Positions 50,545 through 58,314 of a DNA stretch of 64,000 bases are shown in pieces; the stretch's first letter is position 1, and every line of letters starts with the position of its first letter. Below the pieces are notes generated by a model, which saw nothing but the letters and a program-made list of their open reading frames with translations, made no database searches and was not told the origin of the DNA. A program made the position numbers and the translations under genes. The DNA lies in NCBI RefSeq assembly GCF_000023105.1, contig NC_012669.1, positions 4,031,025 through 4,095,024 of the forward strand, read 5' to 3'. This DNA is from Beutenbergia cavernae DSM 12333. GTDB lineage: Bacteria > Actinomycetota > Actinomycetes > Actinomycetales > Beutenbergiaceae.

Positions 50545-51459
50545 GTGGAGGAACCGCTCGACGCGTACTCGCGCGCCGTCGTCGCCGTCGCCGAGACGGT
50601 GCTGCCGAGCGTCGCGAGCCTCCTGGTGCGCACGCGCGACGGCGCCGGGGCGGGCAGCGCGAGCGTCATCTCCGACGACGGCGCCCTGCTGACCAGCGCG
50701 CACGTCGTCGCCGGGGCGGACGCCGCCGACGCGGGCTTCGCGGACGGCACCCGGGTGCGGGCGCGCGTCGTCGGTCGGGACCCGCTGTCCGACCTCGCCG
50801 TGCTGCGCGCGGACGACGCCGTCCCGCCACCCGTGCGACTCGGCGACGCGACGGCGCTGCGGGTCGGGCAGCTCGTCGTCGCCGTCGGCAACCCCCTCGG
50901 GCTCGCCGGGAGCGTGACGGCGGGCATCGTGTCGGCACTCGGACGCTCGCTGCCGACGGGCGCGGGCCGCGTCGTCGACGAGGTGATCCAGACCGACGCC
51001 TCCCTCAACCCGGGCAACAGCGGCGGCGTTCTCGCCGACAGCGCGGGGCGCATGGTCGGCGTCAACACCGCGGTCGCGGGCATCGGGGTCGGGCTCGCCG
51101 TCCCGATCAACGCGACCACGCGCGAGATCATCGACGTGCTGCTGGAGCGCGGGCGCGTACGTCGGGCGTGGCTCGGCATCGCCGGCGCGGAGGTCACGCT
51201 GCCGTCGGAGGTCGCGGCGCGTGTCGGCTCCGCCACGGGCCTGCAGGTGGCGGCCGTCATGCCGGCGAGCCCCGCCGCGGAGGCCGGCCTCCGGCGCGGC
51301 GACCTGGTCATCGAGATCGATGGGCAGCACGTCACCACCACGCGTGGCGTGCAGCGCCTCATGGTCGAGGACGCCATCGACCGGCGGATCGAGATCACCG
51401 TCTGGCGCAGCGGCGCGCTCGTCGACGTCATCACGCAGCTGCAGGAGCTGCGAGCCTGA
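50545..51459 (+). CDS. HtrA-like trypsin-family serine protease with PDZ domain
   Basis: 304 residues. Catalytic His in LLTSAHVVAG, Asp in LSDLAVLRAD, Ser in LNPGNSGGVLAD; a PDZ domain occupies about 210-300 (GLQVAAVMPASPAAEAGLRRGDLVIEIDG). Unlike most HtrA/DegP proteins no signal peptide or membrane helix is found at the chosen GTG 50545 (VEEPLDAYSRAVV), nor in the upstream in-frame extension, so it may act in the cytoplasm. Start is uncertain because no clear ribosome site exists. It converges on an amidase gene, 4 bp apart. Confidence 0.88.
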   Translation: MEEPLDAYSRAVVAVAETVLPSVASLLVRTRDGAGAGSASVISDDGALLTSAHVVAGADAADAGFADGTRVRARVVGRDPLSDLAVLRADDAVPPPVRLGDATALRVGQLVVAVGNPLGLAGSVTAGIVSALGRSLPTGAGRVVDEVIQTDASLNPGNSGGVLADSAGRMVGVNTAVAGIGVGLAVPINATTREIIDVLLERGRVRRAWLGIAGAEVTLPSEVAARVGSATGLQVAAVMPASPAAEAGLRRGDLVIEIDGQHVTTTRGVQRLMVEDAIDRRIEITVWRSGALVDVITQLQELRA

Positions 51460-51463
51460 GACG

Positions 51464-52906
51464 TCAGGCTGGACCCGGTGCGCCCGGCGGCGCGGGCCAG
51501 GGGTCGGCCGCCTCGAGCTGGGCCGCGAGGGAGAGCAGCAGCGCGTCGTCGCCGAACCGGCCCGTGAGCATGGCACCGAACGGCAGCTGGACCCCGTCGA
51601 CGGCCGCCCGGTGGATCGGCACGGAGATCGACGGCGCGCCCGTCAGGTTCGCGATCGACGTCCACGGGGTGAAGCGCTTCTGTGCCTCGAAGTCGGCGGC
51701 GGGGTCGGCGTCGTCGCGGATCGAGCCGATCGGCGCGGGCGGCTGCGCGAGGGAGGGCGTGACGACGACGTCGAACGCGTCCCACGCCGTCGCCACCTGG
51801 CGCGTGAGGCGCTGGATGCCGGCGATCGCCGTCGCGTACTCGACGGCCGTGACGCCGCGACCCGAGTCACGCAACCACCGGGTGAGCGGCGTCAGGAGCT
51901 CCTCGGCCGCCTCCGGCACCGGCGCCGAGAGCGCCATCGTGGCCCAGATCGGGAAGAACGCGTTCCACTGCTCGGCCTCGAACGGCACCGGAGCGACGTC
52001 GACGGCGTGGCCGAGGCCCTCGAGCACGCCCGCCGCACGCTGCGCCGCGGCCGCCGCCTCGGGATGGACGACGGCGTCGGCGGCCACGACCGGCGTCGTC
52101 AGGATCCCGATCCGCAGCGGGCCGGGCGCCGCGTCGCACGCGGCGAGGAACGACGTCGACGGCGCGGCGGGGCGGGCGGCGTCGCCCGGCCAGCCGACCG
52201 ACAGGACGTCGAGAGCGGCGGCCGTGTCGCGGACCGTGCGCGTGAGCACGCCGCCGGTGGCGAGGCCGGCACCCTCCACGCCGTAGGGCCCGGGGCTGAC
52301 GCGGCCCCGGCTCGGCTTGAGCCCGACGATCCCGCAGCTCGCCGCCGGGATGCGGATCGAGCCGCCGCCGTCGGACGCCTGGGCGATCGGCACGATGCCG
52401 GCGGCGACGGCGGCCGCCGCACCGCCGCTCGAGCCACCCGCGCCGCGCGTGAGGTCCCAGGGGGTGCGTGCGGGCGGGCCGACGTCGGGCTCCGTGTAGC
52501 AGGGCAGGCCGAACTCCGGCGTGCTGGTCTTGCCGATCATCACCGTGCCGGCCTCGCGCAACCTGGTGACGATGCCGTCGTCGTACGGCGCGACGAAGCC
52601 GGCGAGCGCCGCGCTCCCGCCCTGCATCGGGAGCCCGACCACCATGTTGAGGTCCTTGATCGGGCACGGGACGCCGAGCAGCTTCAGGTCCGCGGCGCCG
52701 TCGTCCGCCAGACGCCGATCGAGTGCCGCGGCCTGCTCGGCAGCGAGCTCCGGGGCGAGGGTGACGAAGGCACCGACCTCTGTCCCGGCCTCCTCCGCCG
52801 CCGCGAGCGCGGCCTCGGTCACCTCGGCCGCCGAGACGTCGCGACGCCGGACGGCGGCGGCCAGGTCGAGGGCGGACAGGGCGTGGAGGTCTGCGCCGGC
52901 GGTCAT
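51464..52906 (-). CDS. Amidase (amidase-signature family)
   Basis: 480 residues. The Ser-Ser-Lys triad is visible as [11 protein letters not shown] (Lys), [18 protein letters not shown] (first Ser) and [28 protein letters not shown] (nucleophile Ser). The hydrophobic core and length are typical of broad-specificity aliphatic/aryl amidases; GatA function is unlikely as no gatB/gatC lie nearby. Cytoplasmic. Natural substrate unknown. Confidence 0.93.
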   Translation of the reverse strand: MTAGADLHALSALDLAAAVRRRDVSAAEVTEAALAAAEEAGTEVGAFVTLAPELAAEQAAALDRRLADDGAADLKLLGVPCPIKDLNMVVGLPMQGGSAALAGFVAPYDDGIVTRLREAGTVMIGKTSTPEFGLPCYTEPDVGPPARTPWDLTRGAGGSSGGAAAAVAAGIVPIAQASDGGGSIRIPAASCGIVGLKPSRGRVSPGPYGVEGAGLATGGVLTRTVRDTAAALDVLSVGWPGDAARPAAPSTSFLAACDAAPGPLRIGILTTPVVAADAVVHPEAAAAAQRAAGVLEGLGHAVDVAPVPFEAEQWNAFFPIWATMALSAPVPEAAEELLTPLTRWLRDSGRGVTAVEYATAIAGIQRLTRQVATAWDAFDVVVTPSLAQPPAPIGSIRDDADPAADFEAQKRFTPWTSIANLTGAPSISVPIHRAAVDGVQLPFGAMLTGRFGDDALLLSLAAQLEAADPWPAPPGAPGPA

Positions 52907-53037
52907 GGCCCTCGACCCTACGCGCGCCTCGCCGCTCGCCGACCCGACGTCCGGTAATCCGTTGACGTCGGCCCGGACGCCCTGGTGAGGTGGGGTCGTC
53001 GCCGGATGATGCCGGCCCAGGACCCAGGAGGTGTGCC

Positions 53038-53124
53038 ATGTCGACGTTGACCTGCATCCACCTTCTGAAAGGTCCTATCTCGTGGCTTACGCACGATCCT
53101 TCGACTGCGACCACTGCGGCGTAG
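53038..53124 (+). CDS. Possible 28-residue leader peptide upstream of the RNHCP gene
   Basis: AGGAGG (53026-53031) stands 6 nt before ATG 53038, the best ribosome site of the region, but this ATG opens only a 28-codon frame (MSTLTCIHLLKGPISWLTHD...) in a different phase from the RNHCP gene. It overlaps that gene's start at 53082 and stops at 53124. It may be a translated upstream ORF that couples or tunes RNHCP translation, or a sign that the RNHCP 5' end was once frameshifted. Confidence 0.4.
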   Translation: MSTLTCIHLLKGPISWLTHDPSTATTAA

Positions 53125-53417
53125 CCGTCTCGCTCGACGCCCCCGGCACGTCCCACCGCAACCACTGCCCGAGCTGTCTGTGGTCTCGGCACCTCGACCG
53201 CAACGTCCCCGGCGACCGGCAGGCCGGCTGCTCAGGCGGCATGGAGCCCATCGCCGTCACCGTCCGGGGCGAGGGCCGCTGGGTCCTCGTCCACCGTTGC
53301 ACCAGCTGCGGCCGCCTCCGGCTCAACAAGACGGCCGGCGACGACAACGTGCTGCAGCTCATGCGGCTCGCCGCGCTGCCGCTGACCATGCCGCCGACGC
53401 CGCTGCCGCGCGGGTAG
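53082..53417 (+). CDS. RNHCP-domain zinc-binding protein
   Basis: 111 residues from GTG 53082 (GAAAGG 9 nt upstream). An N-terminal CxxC (FDCDHCG) is followed by the family signature RNHCPSCLWSRHLD and a second CxxC in VHRCTSCGRLRLNK, together likely binding two zinc ions. MEPIAVTVRGEGRWVLVHRC is the conserved centre. The in-frame GTG 53031 would add 17 residues with no homology and a poorly placed ribosome site. The family is small and uncharacterised, perhaps nucleic-acid binding. Confidence 0.85.
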   Translation: MAYARSFDCDHCGVAVSLDAPGTSHRNHCPSCLWSRHLDRNVPGDRQAGCSGGMEPIAVTVRGEGRWVLVHRCTSCGRLRLNKTAGDDNVLQLMRLAALPLTMPPTPLPRG

Positions 53418-53428
53418 CGCGGGCCGGC

Positions 53429-53486
53429 GAGTGGTCGCGAAGGGTCGCCGGCCCGGCAACCCGGACCACCGTTCGCGACCACTCGA
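53429..53486. repeat. 14-bp inverted repeat downstream of the RNHCP gene
   Basis: CGAGTGGTCGCGAA (53429-53442) and its exact complement (53473-53486) enclose 30 bp, itself rich in GGGTCGCCGG/CCGGCAACCC complementarity. It starts 12 nt past the stop, so it may act as a terminator, but the arm sequence is not GC-run-like and is unusually perfect. Confidence 0.8.
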
Positions 53487-53578
53487 CACACCGGCCCGGT
53501 CCGCCGGCCCGCACGTGACGCGGCGCCGTCGAGACCTTCGGGGTTCGTATCAGGGCGCAGATTGTCCGCATTCGGTTC

Positions 53579-53584
53579 TACGCT
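53579..53584 (+). promoter_or_regulatory. -10-like box before the truncated winged-helix gene
   Basis: TACGCT ends 6 nt before GTG 53591. That GTG opens a 21-codon frame out of phase with the winged-helix coding below, consistent with a frameshift in a dead gene. Confidence 0.35.
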
Positions 53585-53590
53585 CGCGCC

Positions 53591-53817
53591 GTGACCGATG
53601 ACGGCACCCGCGCCGAACCGCTCCGCTCCGTGTCTCGGAGGACGGCGTGGTGGTGACGACGGCCCGGCGCCAGGTGCTGGCGTTCCGGCTTCGCCGGCAG
53701 CACCTGACGCGGAGGCTCGGCGCCGCGCGGATGGGAGAGGCGACGGCATCCCGCGGCGTGCGCAACAGCCCGGCCGGATCGGCACCGGTCGCGCTGCTGG
53801 CCCGAGGGTCGAGGTGA
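53591..53817 (+). pseudogene. Truncated winged-helix DNA-binding domain gene (YcaQ/AlkX-like N-terminus)
   Basis: In the frame of 53647-53817 the translation TTARRQVLAFRLRRQHLTRR...GVRNSPAGSAPVALLARG looks like the first 50 residues of actinobacterial winged-helix proteins of the HTH_42 family, normally about 370 residues. It ends abruptly at a TGA, and no later part of the family was seen. The likely original start (GTG 53591) is in another frame, so both a frameshift and a 3' deletion are implied. The acetyltransferase gene begins 7 nt later. Assignment is by recalled family pattern only. Confidence 0.45.
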
Positions 53818-53823
53818 CGCACC

Positions 53824-54405
53824 ATGATGCTCACTGACGTCTCGCGCGATGTGAGGCTCCAGATCGACGGCGGCACGCTGGTGCCGTTGGTACCCGGGCA
53901 CGCGCCGGCGATGGCGGAGGCCGTGGCGGAGTCGGGGCTCCTTCTCCGGGAGACAGTGCCGTGGTATCGCGACGGGATGACGGTGGATGACTTCGGACGT
54001 TGGGCGGAAGCTGCCAAGACCCTCTGGGCGGACGGGTCCGGCTTCGTGTTCTCCGTGCTGGCCGACAGCACCGGCGGATTTCTGGGCGGCGCCTCTCTTG
54101 AGGCTGTCCACGCGGGGAGACTCTCGGCGAACCTGAGCTACTGGACCCGCGCTGCCGCATCGGGTCGTGGAGTGGCGACCCGCAGCGCGCGGCGACTGGC
54201 GTCATGGGGATGCGTCGACCTTGGCCTGCAGCGCATCGAGGTGTCGATCGTGACCACCAATGCCGCAAGTCTCGCGGTGGCCCAGAACGCCGGCGCGGTC
54301 GTGGAGGGAACCCTCCGCAACGCCGCCCGGTGGGATGGAGTCAGCCGCGACATGGCGGTGTTCTCCTTCATCCCGGCAGATTTCGCCCACCGACAACACG
54401 GCTGA
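53824..54405 (+). CDS. GNAT-family N-acetyltransferase (RimJ/RimL-like)
   Basis: 193 residues: beta strands and the acetyl-CoA region SGRGVATRSARRLASWGCVDLGLQRIEVSIVTTNAASLAVAQNAGAVVEGTLRNAARWDG match RimL-type enzymes that acetylate protein N-termini or small molecules. A second ATG directly follows the first (53824/53827). No convincing ribosome site; it may have been exposed by the deletion that truncated the gene before it. The fold is intact and likely active. Confidence 0.88.
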   Translation: MMLTDVSRDVRLQIDGGTLVPLVPGHAPAMAEAVAESGLLLRETVPWYRDGMTVDDFGRWAEAAKTLWADGSGFVFSVLADSTGGFLGGASLEAVHAGRLSANLSYWTRAAASGRGVATRSARRLASWGCVDLGLQRIEVSIVTTNAASLAVAQNAGAVVEGTLRNAARWDGVSRDMAVFSFIPADFAHRQHG

Positions 54406-54504
54406 ACCGCACCAGCTGCTCACCACCGCCGGACAACCCGCACCGGATGCTCGCGGACGGCTGTCCGCACCGTGCGGCGCCACCCCGCCCTGCCGGCACG
54501 TCGG

Positions 54505-54559
54505 CACGTCGGCCCGGCGGCCCGGCGCCCCTGCCGGCACGTCGGCCCGGCGGCCCGGC
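54505..54559. repeat. 22-bp direct repeat
   Basis: CACGTCGGCCCGGCGGCCCG... occurs exactly at 54505-54526 and 54538-54559. The second copy abuts the 68-bp palindrome. Confidence 0.85.
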
Positions 54560-54627
54560 CGAGTTCGTACCTTGGCGGCGAGCTCGTACTCCCGGGAGTA
54601 CGAGCTCGCCGCCAAGGTACGAACTCG
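54560..54627. repeat. Perfect 68-bp palindrome
   Basis: Two 34-nt arms, 54560-54593 and 54594-54627, are exact reverse complements with no loop, centred on CCC|GGG. Each arm begins or ends CGAGTTCGTACC and contains GAGCTC. It lies 155 bp after the acetyltransferase stop and 36 bp before the IclR -35. It would form a very stable RNA hairpin (terminator-like) or a DNA cruciform. Confidence 0.95.
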
Positions 54628-54663
54628 AGCCCGGCCGCATGACTACCGCCGCCGGCGCCCGGG

Positions 54664-54677
54664 TTGACACGATTCAA
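54664..54677. promoter_or_regulatory. Third copy of the rhamnose-locus LacI-type operator
   Basis: TTGACACGATTCAA matches the palindromic consensus TTGAATCGATTCAA at 12 of 14 positions, as does the transporter-side site at 2749. It overlaps the -35 box of the IclR gene. Confidence 0.45.
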
Positions 54678-54693
54678 TCGCGGTGCCTATGCT
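54664..54693 (+). promoter_or_regulatory. Promoter of the IclR-led island
   Basis: TTGACA (54664-54669), 18 bp, TATGCT (54688-54693). Transcription would start near 54700, giving a leader of about 100 nt that contains the operator at 54719-54737. Confidence 0.65.
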
Positions 54694-54718
54694 CCCGTGC
54701 ACTGCCAAGCTCGAATCG

Positions 54719-54737
54719 CGTTCGACAATGTCGAACG
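54719..54737. promoter_or_regulatory. IclR-type operator palindrome
   Basis: CGTTCGACA-A-TGTCGAACG, a perfect 19-bp inverted repeat about 20 bp downstream of the predicted start. Its GTTCGA arms fit IclR-family sites in actinobacteria; autoregulation by the gene at 54804 is the simplest reading. Confidence 0.75.
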
Positions 54738-54803
54738 CACGCGACGGCCGCCAGGCGGTGGCCCTCGCACCGACCCGAGCAGCGGACGAACGAGAGAGCG
54801 ACG

Positions 54804-55640
54804 ATGCCCGAGACCCGACCAGCCGCCCCGCGCCGCGACACGACGTCGCCCACCCCGCGCACGGCGATCCAGGCGATCGACCGCAGCGTGGCACTGCTCG
54901 ACACGATCGCCGACGCCGGCCCGCACGGCGCCGCGCTCGGCGCGCTCGCCGAGTCCACCGGGCTCCCGGCGTCGACGGCGCGCACCCTGCTCTCCTCGCT
55001 CGTCGCGCACGGCCTCGTCGCCCAGGGCGGCAGCGGGCGCCGCTACCTGCTCGGCTCCCGGTTCTTCGAGCTCAACCGCCGGTTCGTCGCCCAGACCGAC
55101 CTGTCCGCCGTCGCCGCACCCGTGCTGCGCGCGCTCTGGGAGCGCACCGAGGAGACGGTCCACCTCGCCGTCCTCCAGGGGACCCGCCGCGTCGACATCG
55201 CCGTGCTCGTCGGTCCCCAGCTGCTCACCGTCAGCCCGACGTCGGCGCGGTTCACCGACTCCTCCGCCACGCCGCTGTACCGGACCGCAGCCGGGAAGGT
55301 GCTGTTCGCCGGGCTGAGCCGACCGGACCGCCTCTCGATGCTCGACGACGCCCCGTGGGACCCGCAGGACCGGCCGGCCGCGGAGGACCTCATGGCCGCG
55401 ATGGACGACGTCGCCGCCGGCGGGTTCGCCACGAACCTCCAGGAGGAGGCCGCCGGCGTCTGCGGCGTGGCCGCACCCGTCCAGGACCAGGGCGGCCGCA
55501 CGATCGCCGCGGTCTGCCTCGGGTACCCCGCCGTGCGGCACACGGAGGCCCACGCGGCGTGGTTGCGGGACGAGGCCATGGACGCCGCAGCCGAGCTCAC
55601 CGTGCTTCTCGGCGCCGCCACCGGGGAGGCCAGCGCATGA
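54804..55640 (+). CDS. IclR-family transcriptional regulator
   Basis: 278 residues. The winged helix occupies about 18-80 (AIQAIDRSVALLDTIADAGPHGAALGALAESTGLPASTARTLLSSLVAHGLVAQGGSGRRYLLG), followed by the IclR effector domain (ALWERTEETVHLAVLQGTRRVDIAVLVGPQ, SSATPLYRTAAGKVLFAG, GGFATNLQEEAAGVCGVAAPVQDQGGR). Start ATG 54804 has only GAGAG upstream. It overlaps the next gene by ATGA and so is co-translated with the catabolic genes it probably controls. The effector should be the substrate or an intermediate of that pathway. Confidence 0.92.
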   Translation: MPETRPAAPRRDTTSPTPRTAIQAIDRSVALLDTIADAGPHGAALGALAESTGLPASTARTLLSSLVAHGLVAQGGSGRRYLLGSRFFELNRRFVAQTDLSAVAAPVLRALWERTEETVHLAVLQGTRRVDIAVLVGPQLLTVSPTSARFTDSSATPLYRTAAGKVLFAGLSRPDRLSMLDDAPWDPQDRPAAEDLMAAMDDVAAGGFATNLQEEAAGVCGVAAPVQDQGGRTIAAVCLGYPAVRHTEAHAAWLRDEAMDAAAELTVLLGAATGEASA

Positions 55641-56950
55641 GGGAGCACTACGACGTCGTCGTCGTCGGCGGCGGTCCCGCCGGCTGGCCCGCCGCGACCC
55701 AGGCCGCCCGGCTCGGCGCGCGCACCCTGCTCGTCGAGAAGAACGGCATGCTCGGTGGGACCACGACGGTGGCCGGCGTCGCGCTGCCGGGCCTCTTCCA
55801 CGCGTGGGGCCAGCAGATCATCGGCGGGATCGGCTGGGACGTCGTCTCGCGGTCAGTTGCGGAGGTCGGCGGCACGCTGCCCGACTTCGCGCGCTGGGAC
55901 CTGCGCCACTGGCGCCTCCAGATCCCCGTTGTCCCGGGGATCCTGGCCGCGCTCATCGACGACGCCGTCGTCGGCTCCGGCGCGGACCTCCTTCTGCACG
56001 CGATGGTTGGCGAGGCCCGCTGGGACGGTTCCACCTGGCGGCTCACGCTCGCGACCAAGGAAGGCCTGCGCCCGATCACGGCCGGCGCCGTCGTCGACTG
56101 CACGGGCGACGCCGACATCGTCGCCCTCGCCGGGCTGCCGCGCCGCACCAACGCGGACCGCCAGCCGGGCACGATGATGATGCGGCTCGAGGGGTACGAC
56201 GTCGCGGCGCTCGACGCCGACGCGCTGCAGGCGGCGCACGACGACGCCGTCGCCCGCGGCGACCTCCTGCCGGCCGACCTGGCACACAAGAAGGTCGTGT
56301 CGTTCCTGCGGAGCCACGGCGAGAACGCCACGCACGTGGTCGGCGTGCAGGGCGGCACGAGCGAGGACCGCACCGCGGCCGAGCTCGCCGGCCGCCGGCT
56401 CCTGCGCCGCGTGCTGCGCTTCCTGCGCGCACAGCCGGGTCTCGAGGACGTCCGCCTGGCCTGGGTCGCCACCGAGACCGGCATCCGCGAGACGTGGACC
56501 ATCGACGGCCACGTCACGATCACGCACGACGACTATGCGAGCGGGCGCGCGTGGCCCGACGCCCTGAGCTACTCGTTCTACCCGATCGACGTGCACCGAC
56601 CCGACGGCAACGGCATCGACGTCCGCCCGCTCGCCTACGGCACGGTGCCGACGATCCCCCGCCGCGCTCTCGTCCCGCGGGACAGCCACCGCCTGCTCGT
56701 CGCCGGGCGCGCGATCAGCGGCGACCAGGAGGCGTCGTCCGCGTACCGCGTGCAGGCGTCGTCGATGGCCATGGGGCAGGCGGCCGGCGCGATCGCGGCC
56801 CGTGCGAGCGCCACGGAGACGGACGTGCTGGACGTCCCGATCGACGTCGTGCACACCGACCTCCGCGCCCACGGCGCGATCGTGCCGGGCGACGTCGTCG
56901 TCCCACCGCTCGAGCAGAACGACCCGCACCACACCCCCACCCCCGCCTGA
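55637..56950 (+). CDS. FAD-dependent oxidoreductase (FAD_oxidored type)
   Basis: 437 residues. Rossmann motif VVVVGGGPAGWPAATQAARLGARTLLVEK (about 7-35), then GMLGGTTTVAG; a second FAD motif VVDCTGDADIVALAG (about 152-166) and the C-terminal LLVAGRAISGDQEASSAYRVQASSMAMGQAAGAIAA. This is the group of soluble flavoproteins often found inside sugar ABC operons of actinobacteria and annotated only as FAD-dependent. No signal peptide. It starts in the stop of the IclR gene and precedes the sugar-binding protein by 20 bp. Substrate unknown, perhaps a polyol, uronate or aminosugar. Confidence 0.88.
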   Translation: MREHYDVVVVGGGPAGWPAATQAARLGARTLLVEKNGMLGGTTTVAGVALPGLFHAWGQQIIGGIGWDVVSRSVAEVGGTLPDFARWDLRHWRLQIPVVPGILAALIDDAVVGSGADLLLHAMVGEARWDGSTWRLTLATKEGLRPITAGAVVDCTGDADIVALAGLPRRTNADRQPGTMMMRLEGYDVAALDADALQAAHDDAVARGDLLPADLAHKKVVSFLRSHGENATHVVGVQGGTSEDRTAAELAGRRLLRRVLRFLRAQPGLEDVRLAWVATETGIRETWTIDGHVTITHDDYASGRAWPDALSYSFYPIDVHRPDGNGIDVRPLAYGTVPTIPRRALVPRDSHRLLVAGRAISGDQEASSAYRVQASSMAMGQAAGAIAARASATETDVLDVPIDVVHTDLRAHGAIVPGDVVVPPLEQNDPHHTPTPA

Positions 56951-56970
56951 CCGGATCGAAGGAGACCCGC

Positions 56971-58314
56971 ATGAGCATCCGCCTCCCGAGGGCCCGCAGC
57001 CCTCACCAGCACGGCACGCGCCGCGCGCGCACCGCCTGCGCGGCGCTCGCCACAGCAGCCCTGGCGACGTCGCTCGCCGCCTGCGGTTTCGTCAACAGTC
57101 CCGACGAGGGGGGCGAGGAGACCGGCGGCGGCGAGGGCGGCGGCACCGTCACCGCGTACGTCAACACCGAGCAGAACACCGGGCTCGCGCCGTTGATCGA
57201 CGCGTTCGAGGAGGAGACGGGAACCACGCTCGACCTCTCCTCGGCGACCACCGACGAGCTCAACCAGCAGCTCCGCGTCCAGCTCACCTCCGGTACCGCG
57301 GCGGACCTGATCCGCGTGTCCCCCGGCAACTCGAGCCCCGTGGCCGCCGGGGTGCTCGGCCGCGAGGGCGAGCTGGCGGACGTCTCGGACGCCGCGTGGA
57401 CCGAGAGCCTCACCGACGACACGCGCTCGCTCGCCCAGGTCGACGACCAGGTCGTCGCGTTCCCCGTGAGCCGCAACGCGATCGTCATGGCGTTCAACCG
57501 GCAGGTCTTCGAGGACGCGGGCGTGGAGGTCCCGACCACCTGGTCGGAGCTGCTCGACGCGTGCGCCGCGCTCGACGCCGCCGGCGTCACCCCGATCGCG
57601 ACGCCGTTCCAGGGCGGCATCTACTTCCAGTTCTGGGTCTACGCGCTCGCGGCGACGCTCGTGTACGCGGAGAACCCGGACATCGACGCGCAGATGGCCG
57701 ACGGCGAGACGTCGTTCGTGGACAACGCCGAGTGGAACGAGGTGTTCGACCGCATCGCCGAGCTCAACGACGCCGGATACTTCTCCGACGGCATGCTCGG
57801 CATCCCGCCGGACCAGGGCCTCCAGTCGGTCGCGACCGGTGAGTCCGCCATGGTGCTGCTCGTCTCCGCGGGTCTGCCGCAGCTGTACGGGTACAACGAG
57901 GCCGGCGCCGAGGCGTTCGACGTGTTCGCGCTGCCCGGCAACGACGACGCCGCCTCGACCTACGTCCCGATCGCGCCGGACTTCCTCGCCATCAACGCCA
58001 ACGCCGAGAACCCGGACGGCGCCCGCGCGTTCCTCGACTTCCTCGCGGAGCCGGAGAACGTCGAGGCGTACGCCAACGAGATGGGCGTGCTGCCCGGCCT
58101 GGGCGTCGACGTCACCCTCGATTCCGACGCCCTCGAACCGATCATGCCGATGTTCGACGAGGGCCGGACCGCGGGGTACGCGAACTACCTCTGGCCGAAC
58201 GGCGACGTGCAGCAGACGATGCTCCAGTCCGGCCAGGAGTGGCTCGACGGCTCGATCGACACGGCGAACCTGCTCGGCCAGATGGACACGGAGTACGCGA
58301 AGGGCACTCCGTGA
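56971..58314 (+). CDS. Sugar ABC transporter substrate-binding lipoprotein (family 1)
   Basis: 447 residues with a long basic N-region and lipobox LAAC (about residue 38), Gly/Glu-rich linker, then the MalE-like fold: VTAYVNTEQNTGLAPLIDAFEEETGTTLDLSS, LRVQLTSGTAADLIRVSPGN, YAENPDIDAQMADGETSFVDNAEW, GEQ-like ATGESAMVLLVSAG and VFALPGNDDAA. GAAGGAG precedes ATG 56971. It is followed without gap by the two permeases (GTGA overlap). It differs from the binding protein at 1352, so the two loci transport different compounds or different chain lengths. Confidence 0.92.
   Translation: MSIRLPRARSPHQHGTRRARTACAALATAALATSLAACGFVNSPDEGGEETGGGEGGGTVTAYVNTEQNTGLAPLIDAFEEETGTTLDLSSATTDELNQQLRVQLTSGTAADLIRVSPGNSSPVAAGVLGREGELADVSDAAWTESLTDDTRSLAQVDDQVVAFPVSRNAIVMAFNRQVFEDAGVEVPTTWSELLDACAALDAAGVTPIATPFQGGIYFQFWVYALAATLVYAENPDIDAQMADGETSFVDNAEWNEVFDRIAELNDAGYFSDGMLGIPPDQGLQSVATGESAMVLLVSAGLPQLYGYNEAGAEAFDVFALPGNDDAASTYVPIAPDFLAINANAENPDGARAFLDFLAEPENVEAYANEMGVLPGLGVDVTLDSDALEPIMPMFDEGRTAGYANYLWPNGDVQQTMLQSGQEWLDGSIDTANLLGQMDTEYAKGTP

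Larger units (their letters stand above)
54406..54803. other. 398-bp intergenic region: repeats, long palindrome, IclR promoter
   Basis: Contains 22-bp direct repeats (54505-54526, 54538-54559), a perfect 68-bp palindrome (54560-54627), and the promoter with operators of the IclR gene (54664-54737). No coding frame with a ribosome site was found. Confidence 0.85.

Noticed and set aside
51464-52906. GatA subunit of tRNA amidotransferase
   Set aside because: The amidase signature is present, but no gatB or gatC genes are adjacent and the sequence looks like general amidases.
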